NCBI RefSeq assembly: GCF_003008695.1
Contig: NZ_PXZT01000004.1
Location: 124,001-188,000 of the forward strand
From: Trichococcus alkaliphilus
GTDB lineage: Bacteria > Bacillota > Bacilli > Lactobacillales > Aerococcaceae
Length of the DNA stretch: 64,000 nucleotides
Reading direction: 5' to 3'
Shown: positions 1 through 8,280 of the stretch, piece after piece
Numbering within the stretch: the stretch's first letter is position 1
Layout of the letters: each line of letters starts with the position of its first letter
The notes under the pieces: model-generated
What the model saw: the letters and a program-made list of their open reading frames with translations, nothing else
What the model was told of the DNA's origin: nothing
Database searches by the model: none
Position numbers and translations under genes: made by a program

Positions 1-2
1 CA

Positions 3-248
3 GGCTTCATTCCTCAAGTTTTGGACACGGCTGTATTCGACGGCGTATTCCAGGTTTCAAGTGAAGAAGCTTTCGAAATGACCCGCAGATTGGCCAAAGA
101 AGAAGGCATTCTTGTGGGAATCTCCAGCGGTGCGGCAGTAGCAGGAGCCATCGCTTTGGCTGGTCAACTTGGTGCAGGCAAGTCGGTAGTGACGATTGCA
201 CCGGACAATGGCGAAAGATACCTTTCCACACCAGTATTTCAAAATTAA
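3..248 (+). CDS. cysK: Cysteine synthase, C-terminal part (cut by window edge)
   Basis: The reading frame is open from the left edge to a TAA at 246-248, so only the last 81 or so residues are present. The segment GISSGAAVAGAI followed by VTIAPDNGERYLST is the conserved C-terminal part of PLP-dependent O-acetylserine sulfhydrylase (CysK family), which makes cysteine from O-acetylserine and sulfide in the cytoplasm. The PLP lysine and N-terminal domain lie outside the window. A strong terminator follows at once, so this is the last gene of its transcript. Cystathionine beta-synthase-like members share this tail, so CysK is the likeliest rather than the only reading. Confidence 0.9.
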   Translation, partial: GFIPQVLDTAVFDGVFQVSSEEAFEMTRRLAKEEGILVGISSGAAVAGAIALAGQLGAGKSVVTIAPDNGERYLSTPVFQN

Positions 249-268
249 GCAATATACCGAATAATGAT

Positions 269-318
269 AGTGCCCCAACCACAGCAGGAGCTGTTCCTGT
301 GGTTGGGGCACTTTTTTT
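269..318 (+). terminator. Rho-independent terminator after cysK
   Basis: A 16-bp stem (269-284 with 297-312, core GTGCCCCAACCACAG) is followed by seven or more T. It ends the cysK transcript and separates it from the polysaccharide cluster. Confidence 0.9.
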
Positions 319-485
319 GCGCGCTAGATTTGGTGGCAGCTTATATTTGTGTATGTTTCGCTACTTTTTTTCCGCAATTCTTCGTATGGATTTCGAGGAA
401 ATGAGGGGGTGCGTTCTTTTAAAATGGAATCAGAACAAGAAAAGGAGCAACGGTTGGCCGGACTGAAAAATTAGGAGGCGTCAAT

Positions 486-1544
486 ATGAAACCAGTCGTA
501 ATCATTCCAGCTCTTAACCCTGACGAAAAGTTGGTTTTATTGGTTGAAGAGCTACAGAAACAGGATCTGCACACTATCGTGGTGGACGATGGCAGTGGTG
601 CGGAACATGCAGCAATTTTCGAACTTTTGAAAAGCAAATATGCATGCGATATCTGCACGCATACCGGGAATCTCGGCAAAGGGCGGGCCTTGAAGTCGGG
701 CATACGATTCCTTTTGGACAAGTATCCGGATATCCCAAGTTTTGTGACAGCGGACGCAGATGGTCAACACGCGGCCGGAAACATCTGAGAAATCGCCGGC
801 GCGCTGAGCCAAAATCCTCAGGCACTTGTGTTGGGCGTACGGAATTTCGAAGAAAAGGGCATTCCCTTCCGTAGCCGCTTCGGCAACCGAATGACTTCTT
901 GCGTGTTCCGTGCAGCGACAGGCATCCGTTGCCAAGATACCCAGACCGGATTGCGCGGTATTCCGATTCGGTACGCAGATCTGTGCCTCGCACTGACCGG
1001 GGAAAGATACGAGTATGAGATGAACATGCTTATGTCATTTGCGGAAAACAAAATTCCGTTCAAGCAAGTGCCGATTGAGACCATCTACATCGAGAATAAT
1101 CGAGCTTCACATTTTAATCCAATCAAGGACTCGGTCCGCATCTATTGGAATATCCTGAGATACAGTCTGTCCTCAGCCCTGTCCTCTCTGCTGGACCTCG
1201 CTTTGTTCGGATGGTTCAGCACCTACCTGTTCCCAGCCCTGACAGCGAAAATAGGCCTTGCGACCCTGTTGGCCAGATGCATTTCAGGAGCCATAAATTT
1301 CATGCTGAATAAGCATTGGGTATTCCAAAACGCACGGTCATTTGGAAACCAAGGAATGAAATACGGTGCTCTCTTCATTTCGCAACTGTCTTTGAGTTGG
1401 CTGTTGGTGGAGTTTCTTAGCGGCTTGCCGATCCCTTTGGTGCTGGTAAAGGCACTGGTTGATGGTTTGCTCTTTTTTGCCAGCTACGCAATCCAAAAAA
1501 AATACGTATTCAATACGGTAAAGAAAGGACCAGCCATTCTATGA
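486..1544 (+). pseudogene. GT2 glycosyltransferase fused to GtrA membrane domain, interrupted by one in-frame TGA
   Basis: ATG 486 follows AGGAGG at 473-478. The N-terminal part has GT2 hallmarks (VVDDGSG, GNLGKGRALKSG, TADADGQH). A TGA at 786-788 stops it, but the same frame continues without a frameshift through LVLGVRNF, the RFGNRMTS region and CQDTQTGLRGIP, then into a four-helix GtrA domain from about nt 1150 ending KYVFNTV. Read through, the protein would be about 352 residues, the normal dolichol-phosphate-mannose-synthase-like GT2 plus GtrA layout that loads a sugar onto a polyprenyl phosphate. The TGA sits where an ordinary residue is expected; CGA to TGA is the simplest explanation. 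It is either a recent nonsense mutation or a sequencing error. The 3' end overlaps the next gene by 4 nt. Confidence 0.85.
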
Positions 1545-2488
1545 AGCAATATTTATCAAAACCCTATCGTTGGGCCGTCATCTATGCAATCCTGTTGGGT
1601 GCTGCTGCTGCCTTCGTTCTGCTGGATGCCTTCGTAATCCCAAAGTCGCTGTCTGAGGTAGCAGCTACAGCTACTGCGACTAGCACAGTCGTTGAAGAGG
1701 CAAATTCGGACGCATCCGTAACCATTGATGAACAAACGACCACTGAGGCTATCGTCACCGAAACTTCCTACGAAGATGAAAACATCAAAATAGCCATCGA
1801 GACAGGACGGAGCAACAACACCACCTATTATGCGGTGGATATCCAAGTCTCCGATGCCTCATTTCTGAAAACCGCTTTAGCGCAGGACACATACGGCAGG
1901 AACATCAAAGCTGCCACTTCAAGTATCGCTGCGAGCCATGAAGCGATACTGGCCATCAACGGCGATTTTTATGGCTTCCGGGATGCTGGATATGTCCTCA
2001 GGAATGGAACACTCTACCGCGATACAGCGAGGGAGACCGATGATGCGGAGGCATTAGTCATTGACAATGAGGGCGACTTCTCGATTATTTCCGAAAATGA
2101 AACGAGTTTGTCTTCCTTGGACACAACAAACATTGCGCAAATCATTTCTTTCGGACCTTCCTTGATCGAAGGTGGAGAAATAACCGTGGATGCTTCCAGC
2201 GAAGTATCCCAATCAATGACCAGCAATCCGCGGACTGCCATCGGCCAAATCTCGCCATTGCACTACATCATCATCGTATCGGATGGCCGGACCGACGAAA
2301 GTGAAGGCTTTTCGCTGCTGCAATTGGCGGAAGAAATGAAGAACAGAGGGGCTGTCGCGGCCTATAATTTGGATGGCGGCGGCTCGTCGACACTGTATTT
2401 CAACGGTGAAATCATCAATAATCCGACAAACGGCAACAGTACAGAGGAAAGGGAGGTGAGCGACATTGTCTATTTTGGATATGAATAA
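1541..2488 (+). CDS. Phosphodiester glycosidase (NAGPA-like) family exported protein
   Basis: The 315-residue product has one N-terminal membrane segment (about residues 12-32), a Thr/Ser-rich linker, then a domain resembling NAGPA/DUF2233: AINGDFYGFRDAGYVLRNG, NPRTAIGQ and the closing NLDGGGSSTLYFNGEIINNP. Related domains cleave GlcNAc-1-phosphodiesters from glycans; family members sit in exopolysaccharide clusters and are membrane-tethered outside the cell. It overlaps the GT2-GtrA gene by ATGA, indicating translational coupling. I infer a role in trimming or processing the surface glycan made by that glycosyltransferase; the natural substrate cannot be read from sequence. Confidence 0.85.
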   Translation: MKQYLSKPYRWAVIYAILLGAAAAFVLLDAFVIPKSLSEVAATATATSTVVEEANSDASVTIDEQTTTEAIVTETSYEDENIKIAIETGRSNNTTYYAVDIQVSDASFLKTALAQDTYGRNIKAATSSIAASHEAILAINGDFYGFRDAGYVLRNGTLYRDTARETDDAEALVIDNEGDFSIISENETSLSSLDTTNIAQIISFGPSLIEGGEITVDASSEVSQSMTSNPRTAIGQISPLHYIIIVSDGRTDESEGFSLLQLAEEMKNRGAVAAYNLDGGGSSTLYFNGEIINNPTNGNSTEEREVSDIVYFGYE

Positions 2489-2888
2489 CAAGTTTTTGGT
2501 ATCAAAGAAAACGGGCCTTACCTACCTCATTTTGACGGTTGTCACGGTCATCATCGAAAAGATTTACAGGCTTTTCGGCCACGGTGTCGCATCACCGTCA
2601 ATGACTTGGATGTTCTTGTACCCTTTAGCAGGAGGCCTGCTCATTTATCTCGTGAGCCGAGCAAGGGTTGGAATTGGTACTGATGAGCGATTCCGCAGCT
2701 TTTTCAACCTCTACCATTCGGGGATCGCCACTCTCACAGTCGCCAGTTTCTTGATGGGGGTTCTGGAAATTGCCGGTACTGATTCTGTCTATCTTCCTTA
2801 TTTTTACATTGTTGGCTTCGGTATGGTCCTTTTGGGCAGCCTGACCCTGCTGTCGGGAACATCGAAGGGAGTATCCGAACCAAACTGA
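2466..2888 (+). CDS. Small four-helix membrane protein, unknown function
   Basis: The start is taken as TTG 2466 because a strong ribosome site GGAGGTGAG (2452-2460) lies 5-6 nt upstream inside the preceding gene; the next in-frame ATG at 2481 is too distant. The 140-residue protein has four predicted membrane segments (about residues 17-37, 47-66, 88-108 and 114-135) and no catalytic motif that I recognise. It overlaps the 3' end of the phosphodiester glycosidase gene by 23 nt, so it belongs to the same polysaccharide operon and is probably an accessory membrane component. Confidence 0.75.
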   Translation: MSILDMNNKFLVSKKTGLTYLILTVVTVIIEKIYRLFGHGVASPSMTWMFLYPLAGGLLIYLVSRARVGIGTDERFRSFFNLYHSGIATLTVASFLMGVLEIAGTDSVYLPYFYIVGFGMVLLGSLTLLSGTSKGVSEPN

Positions 2889-2974
2889 TTCTGTCGTTCA
2901 CTCTAAATAGTGGCCTTTCGGGTCCTAGAGAACTATAATAGAGTTAATGGATTCAGTGAGATGAGGTGTAGTGC

Positions 2975-3898
2975 ATGTTTACGGATAAACGACTGACGGA
3001 AGCCTACGAAAAAGCAAGGATTGAATACATCGACGATACATCCAATTATGTTTTTTTGAGTGACTGTCACAGGGGCGATGGGAGCTTATCAGATGAATTC
3101 GCACGGAATAAAAACATTTTTTTGTATGCGATGGAATATTATTATAAGAATGAGTTCATATACGTTGAAAACGGGGATGGCGATGAACTGTGGGAACACC
3201 ACGAATTCAAGCACATCAAAAATGCCCATCCGGAGGTATTCGCTATCCTGAAACGTTTTTATGACGAAAAACGTCTGATCATGATTTACGGGAACCACAA
3301 TATCTTTCTGAAAAACCAATGGTATGTGGAACGAAATTACTTCCGGAACTACGATGAGTATTCCGAGTTCTTCTATGATTTCCTCCCTGGAATCCGACCA
3401 ATCGAAGCATTGGTTTTGAAGGACCGGAAGACGAAACAGGAAATATTCGTCGTTCATGGGATGCAGGGCGATCTGCCGAACGATCAACTGTGGTACCCAA
3501 CCATGCTTTCCCTGAAGTACTTTTGGCGGTTCCTGCACGCATTCGGCGTCAAGAGCCCGACTAGTCCCGTGAAAAATATGAACAAACGGCATAAAATAGA
3601 AAAAAACTACGTGAAGTGGATCCAGAAGCATGAAAAAATGCTGATTTGCGGCCATACGCACCGCTTCAAATATCCGAAGACCAAAGATTTGCCTTACTTC
3701 AATTCGGGTTGCTGCATCTATCCAACAAGCATCACTGCCATCGAGATTACCGGTGGCCAGATCCAATTGGTCAGATGGAAAACACGGGTGAATGAAGATG
3801 GCTTGCTCCAGATCAGACGGGAAATCATGCGCGGACCGGATCCAATCGGGAAATTCGATATCCGGGCGAGTGTCAAAAATGAACCTGCAACTGAATAA
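2975..3898 (+). CDS. Calcineurin-like metallophosphoesterase
   Basis: A 307-residue cytoplasmic protein with the dimetal phosphoesterase signature in order: FLSDCHRGDG (D-x-H, about residue 29), YVENGDGDELWE (GD-x-x-D-like), YGNHN (GNH[D/E] variant, about residue 111), VVHGMQGD, and ICGHTHRF (GHTH, about residue 227). Such enzymes hydrolyse phosphomonoesters or phosphodiesters using Mn or Fe. Some members (LpxH, UDP-diacylglucosamine hydrolases) act on lipid A precursors, but this is a Gram-positive and the substrate is unknown. ATG 2975 follows GAGGTG at 2963-2968. A TATAAT at 2934-2939 suggests its own promoter, and a terminator follows, so it is probably monocistronic. Confidence 0.85.
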   Translation: MFTDKRLTEAYEKARIEYIDDTSNYVFLSDCHRGDGSLSDEFARNKNIFLYAMEYYYKNEFIYVENGDGDELWEHHEFKHIKNAHPEVFAILKRFYDEKRLIMIYGNHNIFLKNQWYVERNYFRNYDEYSEFFYDFLPGIRPIEALVLKDRKTKQEIFVVHGMQGDLPNDQLWYPTMLSLKYFWRFLHAFGVKSPTSPVKNMNKRHKIEKNYVKWIQKHEKMLICGHTHRFKYPKTKDLPYFNSGCCIYPTSITAIEITGGQIQLVRWKTRVNEDGLLQIRREIMRGPDPIGKFDIRASVKNEPATE

Positions 3899-3910
3899 TA
3901 TTGCGCAACC

Positions 3911-3946
3911 GACTCTTCTTGCCATCTAGAAGAGTCTTTTTTTTTT
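3911..3946 (+). terminator. Rho-independent terminator after the phosphoesterase gene
   Basis: Stem GACTCTTCT (3911-3919) pairs with AGAAGAGTC (3928-3936) and is followed by ten T. Confidence 0.9.
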
Positions 3947-4111
3947 CAAAACGAAAGACTGCAAAAGCAAAAGGGATTGCGTTCGCTCGTTGGCGGAAAT
4001 TGGTTTGCACTCCCAAGGGTTGACTGATAGAATGAAGGAATGCGTTCATTGAATGAAGTTATTCTTTATGCAAATGGAACGCTGTTTCAATTCTTAACAG
4101 TGGGGGAAGAA

Positions 4112-4810
4112 ATGGCAAAAAGAAAAACTTCAGGCAAGCACAAACTGTTGCGGCTGCTGTTGCTATTTACATGGTTTCTCATCCTTACCTGGATCGAGAT
4201 ACACGAAGGAGTCGATCCGACTTCAAACCAGGACGGTACAACCACTACTTCAGTAATCCTGTCCACGGATGATGCGCCTCAATATACAGGTGCGGATACC
4301 ATTGAAATAAACGGTGGAAAGAGTACCTTTGCTGATTCAGAAATGCACTTTGAAGGGGAAGGCTGGATCAGTTACGGCGATTTGGATGAGCTGAACCGCG
4401 TCACGACAATGGACGCAATGATCACGCCGGAAATGTACCAGACGGGATCCGATGCAAACAGCAGCATCCTGCCGACTGGCTGGTCGAAAAGCAATCAGAA
4501 TGATGCGAACCCAAAACAGCTGAACCGCGGTCATCTGCTGGCGGATGTGCTCGGCGGGAGCGGTGAGGACTGGCGAAATCTGGTGACGTTGTATCGCAAC
4601 GCGAACTATCCAGCAATGTATTTCGCCTCGGAATTAATTGTCAGTGAAGCGATTCAATCGGGCACCACCGTCCGCTATCGGGTAACGCCCCTCTTCAAGG
4701 GCGATGCATTGATATGCGAAGGGCTGCACATCATGGCAAAGAGTGTCGATGATGATTCGGTCGACCTGAACGTCTATGTCTTCAACGAGCCCAAAGACGC
4801 TGTCGAATAG
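4112..4810 (+). CDS. DNA/RNA non-specific endonuclease, membrane-anchored or secreted
   Basis: I choose ATG 4112 because GGGGGAAG lies 4-5 nt upstream; an in-frame ATG at 4040 has no properly spaced ribosome site. The 232-residue product has an N-terminal basic stretch and one hydrophobic segment (about residues 15-32), so it is exported or tethered outside. The C-terminal half is a beta-beta-alpha-metal (EndA/NucA-type) nuclease: NRGHLLADVLGG around residues 138-149 carries the general-base His, with Asn in place of the usual Asp of DRGH, followed by NLVTLYRNAN, which supplies the metal Asn. Homologues degrade extracellular DNA for nutrition or uptake. No competence genes are adjacent. Confidence 0.88.
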   Translation: MAKRKTSGKHKLLRLLLLFTWFLILTWIEIHEGVDPTSNQDGTTTTSVILSTDDAPQYTGADTIEINGGKSTFADSEMHFEGEGWISYGDLDELNRVTTMDAMITPEMYQTGSDANSSILPTGWSKSNQNDANPKQLNRGHLLADVLGGSGEDWRNLVTLYRNANYPAMYFASELIVSEAIQSGTTVRYRVTPLFKGDALICEGLHIMAKSVDDDSVDLNVYVFNEPKDAVE

Positions 4811-4840
4811 CTATGCGGTATAAAGCTCCTATCATTTTAA

Positions 4841-4877
4841 AACAGGCATCCATCAGAAATGGATGCCTGTTTATTTT
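4841..4877. terminator. Bidirectional terminator between nuclease and vanZ-like genes
   Basis: A 13-bp perfect stem (4841-4853 with 4859-4871) around CAGAA, with A-rich sequence on the left and T-rich sequence on the right, serves two convergent genes. It overlaps the stop codon of the VanZ gene. Confidence 0.85.
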
Positions 4878-5329
4878 TTGCAGTAAATCGGATTTTGACG
4901 CTCCATCATTCTCTGCTTCCATTCATAAAGCGTGATGCCGGTCAGTCCCCCTGCTGTATCGATCAATACATCTGAAAAGGCCGGGCCTCTTCCCGGAACG
5001 AAGGACTGATGGAATTCGTCCGATGAGGCATACAGAAATACGAACAGCAACGCATAGAAAGCTGATTTTCCCGCTGATCCTTGTTCTTTCCGATAACGCA
5101 AAAACAGGATAGCCAAAATTAAGTATTCGCTGAAATGGCCTGCCTTACGGACAAGGTAACTGAGTGCACCCTGAATGGAACTGCCGGGCCCGATCCCAAT
5201 CAATTTCAGCAATTCCAAAAGGATGCCGCTTGTTTCGGATGAATCCTGACCATTTTGGTGCGACAGGAGAAAAATGACGCCCATCCAGAGGCATAAAGCA
5301 GTAAATTTGGTATTAAAAGTAAAACGCAT
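4871..5329 (-). CDS. VanZ family membrane protein
   Basis: A 152-residue protein with about four membrane helices and the VanZ signature: a GHFSEYLILA helix and SSDEFHQSFVPGR followed by SDVLIDTAGG. VanZ-like proteins are common in Gram-positives. Some give low-level teicoplanin or lipoglycopeptide tolerance, while most are uncharacterised envelope proteins. It stands alone on the minus strand, convergent with the nuclease gene and divergent from the Lon-type protease gene, so context adds no further clue. Confidence 0.9.
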   Translation of the reverse strand: MRFTFNTKFTALCLWMGVIFLLSHQNGQDSSETSGILLELLKLIGIGPGSSIQGALSYLVRKAGHFSEYLILAILFLRYRKEQGSAGKSAFYALLFVFLYASSDEFHQSFVPGRGPAFSDVLIDTAGGLTGITLYEWKQRMMERQNPIYCKK

Positions 5330-5570
5330 GCTCGTGGGTCCCTCCGTCCTATTAAATCAGTATAACGCAGCAAGCCATGCCTGAAAAGTGGATAATGATT
5401 TTTGCGAAATAATTACTGGTGTAATAATCAAATCAAAAAGGAAAACATTCCACATCTCAGCAAAATTGTTATACAATAGAGTTGGAGATTGATAGCGCTT
5501 ACGTCCCGGTGTCAGGAGATGACTTTTGCCGGCACAAACAGCGCAATCCAACAGTAAAGGAGTCCTTTGC

Positions 5571-8018
5571 ATGTCGCTTGAAGAAAAATACCGTATTCCG
5601 GTCGAGAAGCTGCGCTGGAGTTATCTCCATACCGGCGAACTGAATTTTTGCGAATCATCCAGGGATGTCCCTCCCTTGCAAGGCATCATCGGTCAGGATC
5701 GGGCCGTGAAATCGATGGACTTCGGTTTGGGAATGACAGTGCCTGGCTACAATATTTTCGTTTCCGGCCCACCAGGAACCGGAAAGAGCACCTACGTCCA
5801 GACGGTAGTATCCAGATTGGCCGAGAAAGGCATTACGCCTGATGATTGGTGCTATATCTATAATTTTGCCGATCGGGACAAACCAATCGCGGTGTCTCTG
5901 CCACCAGGGGAGGGCAAAGTATTCCGCAATGACATGACCGAGTTTGTTGAGGACATGCGCAGCCTCATTCCGAAAACGTTCGAGAGCAGTGATTATGATC
6001 AACAGAAAGGCACCATTATCCAAGTGGTGCAGGAAAAGGTTGATTCTGTTTTTCGGAGCATCGAACAGGAGGCTCTCAAATCGGGATTCGTCGTTCGGCA
6101 AGCACCTGGACGCGTGGCTTTGATACCGATCAAAGATGGCAAGCAGCTTTCCCCGGAAGAATATAAAGCTCTTTCGGCTGAAGAACGCAAAACCATTGAT
6201 GAAAATACCTACAAGCTTGAAAAGAGGCTCGATGAAATTATCCGCGGATCCCGTGCACTCGAAAAAGAGGCCGACAAACAGCTCAAGGAATTGGACAGGC
6301 AGATCACCCGGTTTGCGACGGAACCTCCCATCGCCAGATTAAAAGAAAAATACGCATATTCGGAAAAAATCCAGGATTATCTCGACAAAGTGCAGACTGA
6401 CATCACCGAAAACAACATCATTTTCCGTTTGGCCGATGCACCGCAAGCGCAAAATCCGTTTCAATTGCCGGAAAACGACGGTGACCCCTTCATAAAATAC
6501 AAAGTCAACCTCTTTGTGAACAATGAAAACAGTAAAGGCGCTCCGGCGATCATTGAACCTTTTACGAATTATTACAATATCTTCGGGAAAATCGAATACA
6601 AAAATCAATTCATGTACACGACCACTGATTTCACCATGGTAAAAGCCGGCGCTATCCATCAGGCAAACGGCGGATATCTGGTGCTGCAGGCCAAAGATGT
6701 CCTTTTTGATCCATTCATGTGGGATGCCCTGAAAAAAGTTTTGAAACATCAACAAGCCTTGATCGAGAACATCGGCGAGCAGTACCGCTATGTGCCGACC
6801 GTGACTCTGAAACCAGAGACCATTCCATTGAACGTCAAAATCATTTTGATCGGTAGTCCGATATTCTACAAAGTGCTGACTTATGATGAAGATTTCAGGA
6901 AACTGTTCAAAGTAAAAGTCGATTTCGATATCAGTATGGACCGCAACGGAGAGAATATCAGAAAATATGTCTCATTCATCAGCTCAATCTGTGAGGAAAC
7001 AGGAATCCTCCATTTTGACCGAAGCGGCTTAGGTAAAATCATTGAGTACGGATCACGTCTTGCGGGCAATCAGACCAAATTATCCACTCAATTCAACGAA
7101 ATTACGGAGATTGTCCATGAATCCAGCGCCATCGCCAAACACGAGGGGGCACCGATGGTTTCGGATATTCACGTGAAAAGAGCTCTTGCTGACAGGAAAT
7201 ACAGGGCCAATATGATCGAGGAAAAATTCCAGGAAATGTTATTGAGGGACAAAATCATGATCGATACTCAGGATTCAGTCATCGGTCAAGTGAACGGCCT
7301 CTCAGTGATCCAGACCGAAGAATACGCTTTTGGCCACCCGACGCGGATCACAGCCCGTACCTATATCGGTTCGAACGGAGTGACAAACATTGAGCGCGAA
7401 ACCAAAATGAGCGGCAGTAGCCATTCAAAAGGGGTATTGACGTTGGCAGGCTTTCTCGGCGGGCAGTTTGCACAGGAAAAACCGCTGGCAGTAAGCGCCC
7501 AATTGACTTTTGAACAGAATTACGGAGGTGTCGACGGGGACAGTGCCTCCAGTGCTGAACTTTATGCGCTCCTGTCCAGCCTTGGTGATGCGCCACTGAG
7601 GCAGAATCTTGCTGTCACGGGTTCCATCAATCAGAAAGGTGAAATCCAACCAATCGGCGGTGCCACCGAAAAGATCGAAAGCTTTTTCGATCTTTGTGAG
7701 GCGAAAGGTTTGACTGGAGAGCAAGGGGTCATCATTCCGAATCAAAATGTGGACGATCTGATGCTGAAGGAGGAAATCATCGAGGCAGTGAATGCTGCTA
7801 AATTCCATATCTATTCCGTCAAAACAGTTTCGGAAGGTATCGAGCTGTTGACGGGGCTGAATTGCGGAAAACGCGAATCGGACGGAAATTTCACGGAAGG
7901 CAGCGTCTTCCATAAAGTCCAACAGAAACTGGAAAAATACAACAAGAGCATCGAAGCTGCTCAAGCTGCAAGTGACCGGTACGGCAGCGTCAGTAGCGAC
8001 GAGTACGACTTAGAATGA
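5571..8018 (+). CDS. LonB-type ATP-dependent protease (AAA_32 / S16 family)
   Basis: ATG 5571 is preceded by AAAGGAGT with 7-nt spacing, giving 815 residues; the longer frame from TTG 5526 lacks a ribosome site. The Walker A SGPPGTGKST is near residue 65. A long insertion with helical, charged segments (about residues 170-280) follows, as in the AAA_32 (YcbZ/LonH-like) branch, then GGYLVLQAKDVL in the Walker B region. The C-terminal S16 protease domain has the catalytic Ser in DGDSASSAEL (about residue 658) and Lys in IGGATEKI (about residue 701). It should degrade or process cytoplasmic proteins as a ring. It is not the housekeeping Lon: the N-terminal LAN domain is absent. Monocistronic. 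Confidence 0.92.
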   Translation: MSLEEKYRIPVEKLRWSYLHTGELNFCESSRDVPPLQGIIGQDRAVKSMDFGLGMTVPGYNIFVSGPPGTGKSTYVQTVVSRLAEKGITPDDWCYIYNFADRDKPIAVSLPPGEGKVFRNDMTEFVEDMRSLIPKTFESSDYDQQKGTIIQVVQEKVDSVFRSIEQEALKSGFVVRQAPGRVALIPIKDGKQLSPEEYKALSAEERKTIDENTYKLEKRLDEIIRGSRALEKEADKQLKELDRQITRFATEPPIARLKEKYAYSEKIQDYLDKVQTDITENNIIFRLADAPQAQNPFQLPENDGDPFIKYKVNLFVNNENSKGAPAIIEPFTNYYNIFGKIEYKNQFMYTTTDFTMVKAGAIHQANGGYLVLQAKDVLFDPFMWDALKKVLKHQQALIENIGEQYRYVPTVTLKPETIPLNVKIILIGSPIFYKVLTYDEDFRKLFKVKVDFDISMDRNGENIRKYVSFISSICEETGILHFDRSGLGKIIEYGSRLAGNQTKLSTQFNEITEIVHESSAIAKHEGAPMVSDIHVKRALADRKYRANMIEEKFQEMLLRDKIMIDTQDSVIGQVNGLSVIQTEEYAFGHPTRITARTYIGSNGVTNIERETKMSGSSHSKGVLTLAGFLGGQFAQEKPLAVSAQLTFEQNYGGVDGDSASSAELYALLSSLGDAPLRQNLAVTGSINQKGEIQPIGGATEKIESFFDLCEAKGLTGEQGVIIPNQNVDDLMLKEEIIEAVNAAKFHIYSVKTVSEGIELLTGLNCGKRESDGNFTEGSVFHKVQQKLEKYNKSIEAAQAASDRYGSVSSDEYDLE

Positions 8019-8156
8019 TGTATCCTTGGGAGGATAGTCGCGTGTATTTTAGCTGAAAGGAAGAGTTGAGCAGGGACCCTACCGGTTTCAGCTCGGCTCT
8101 TTTCATATGTCCGGCAGCCAATTTTTCAATAAAAAACAGGTGTTAGATTAAATATA

Positions 8157-8184
8157 TTGAAGATATAAAATATATTGATATAAT
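8157..8184 (+). promoter_or_regulatory. Predicted sigma-A promoter of the GW-module L,D-transpeptidase gene
   Basis: TTGAAG (8157-8162), a 16-nt spacer and TATAAT (8179-8184) with an extended TG (8176-8177) lie in AT-rich DNA. They give a 5' leader of about 90 nt before ATG 8281. A hairpin of uncertain role (8051-8093, arms AGCTGAAA/TTTCAGCT) lies upstream and may end the protease transcript. Confidence 0.6.
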
Positions 8185-8280
8185 AAAAGTATGAAATGGA
8201 TTTAGGAATCGCTATCACCAAATTTTCTGCGTGAACATATGTAAGCCTTTACAATATCGAACAGATTGGTGGGGTAAGTC

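Noticed and set aside
786-788. TGA as a selenocysteine codon in the glycosyltransferase gene
   Set aside because: The site is not a catalytic Cys position in GT2 enzymes, and no SECIS-like hairpin or sel genes are visible. A nonsense mutation or read error is simpler.
3089-3925. A 278-codon open frame on the minus strand
   Set aside because: It lies wholly opposite the metallophosphoesterase gene and is a shadow frame.
4040-4111. Longer N-terminus of the nuclease
   Set aside because: The upstream ATG at 4040 has no properly spaced ribosome site, while ATG 4112 does.
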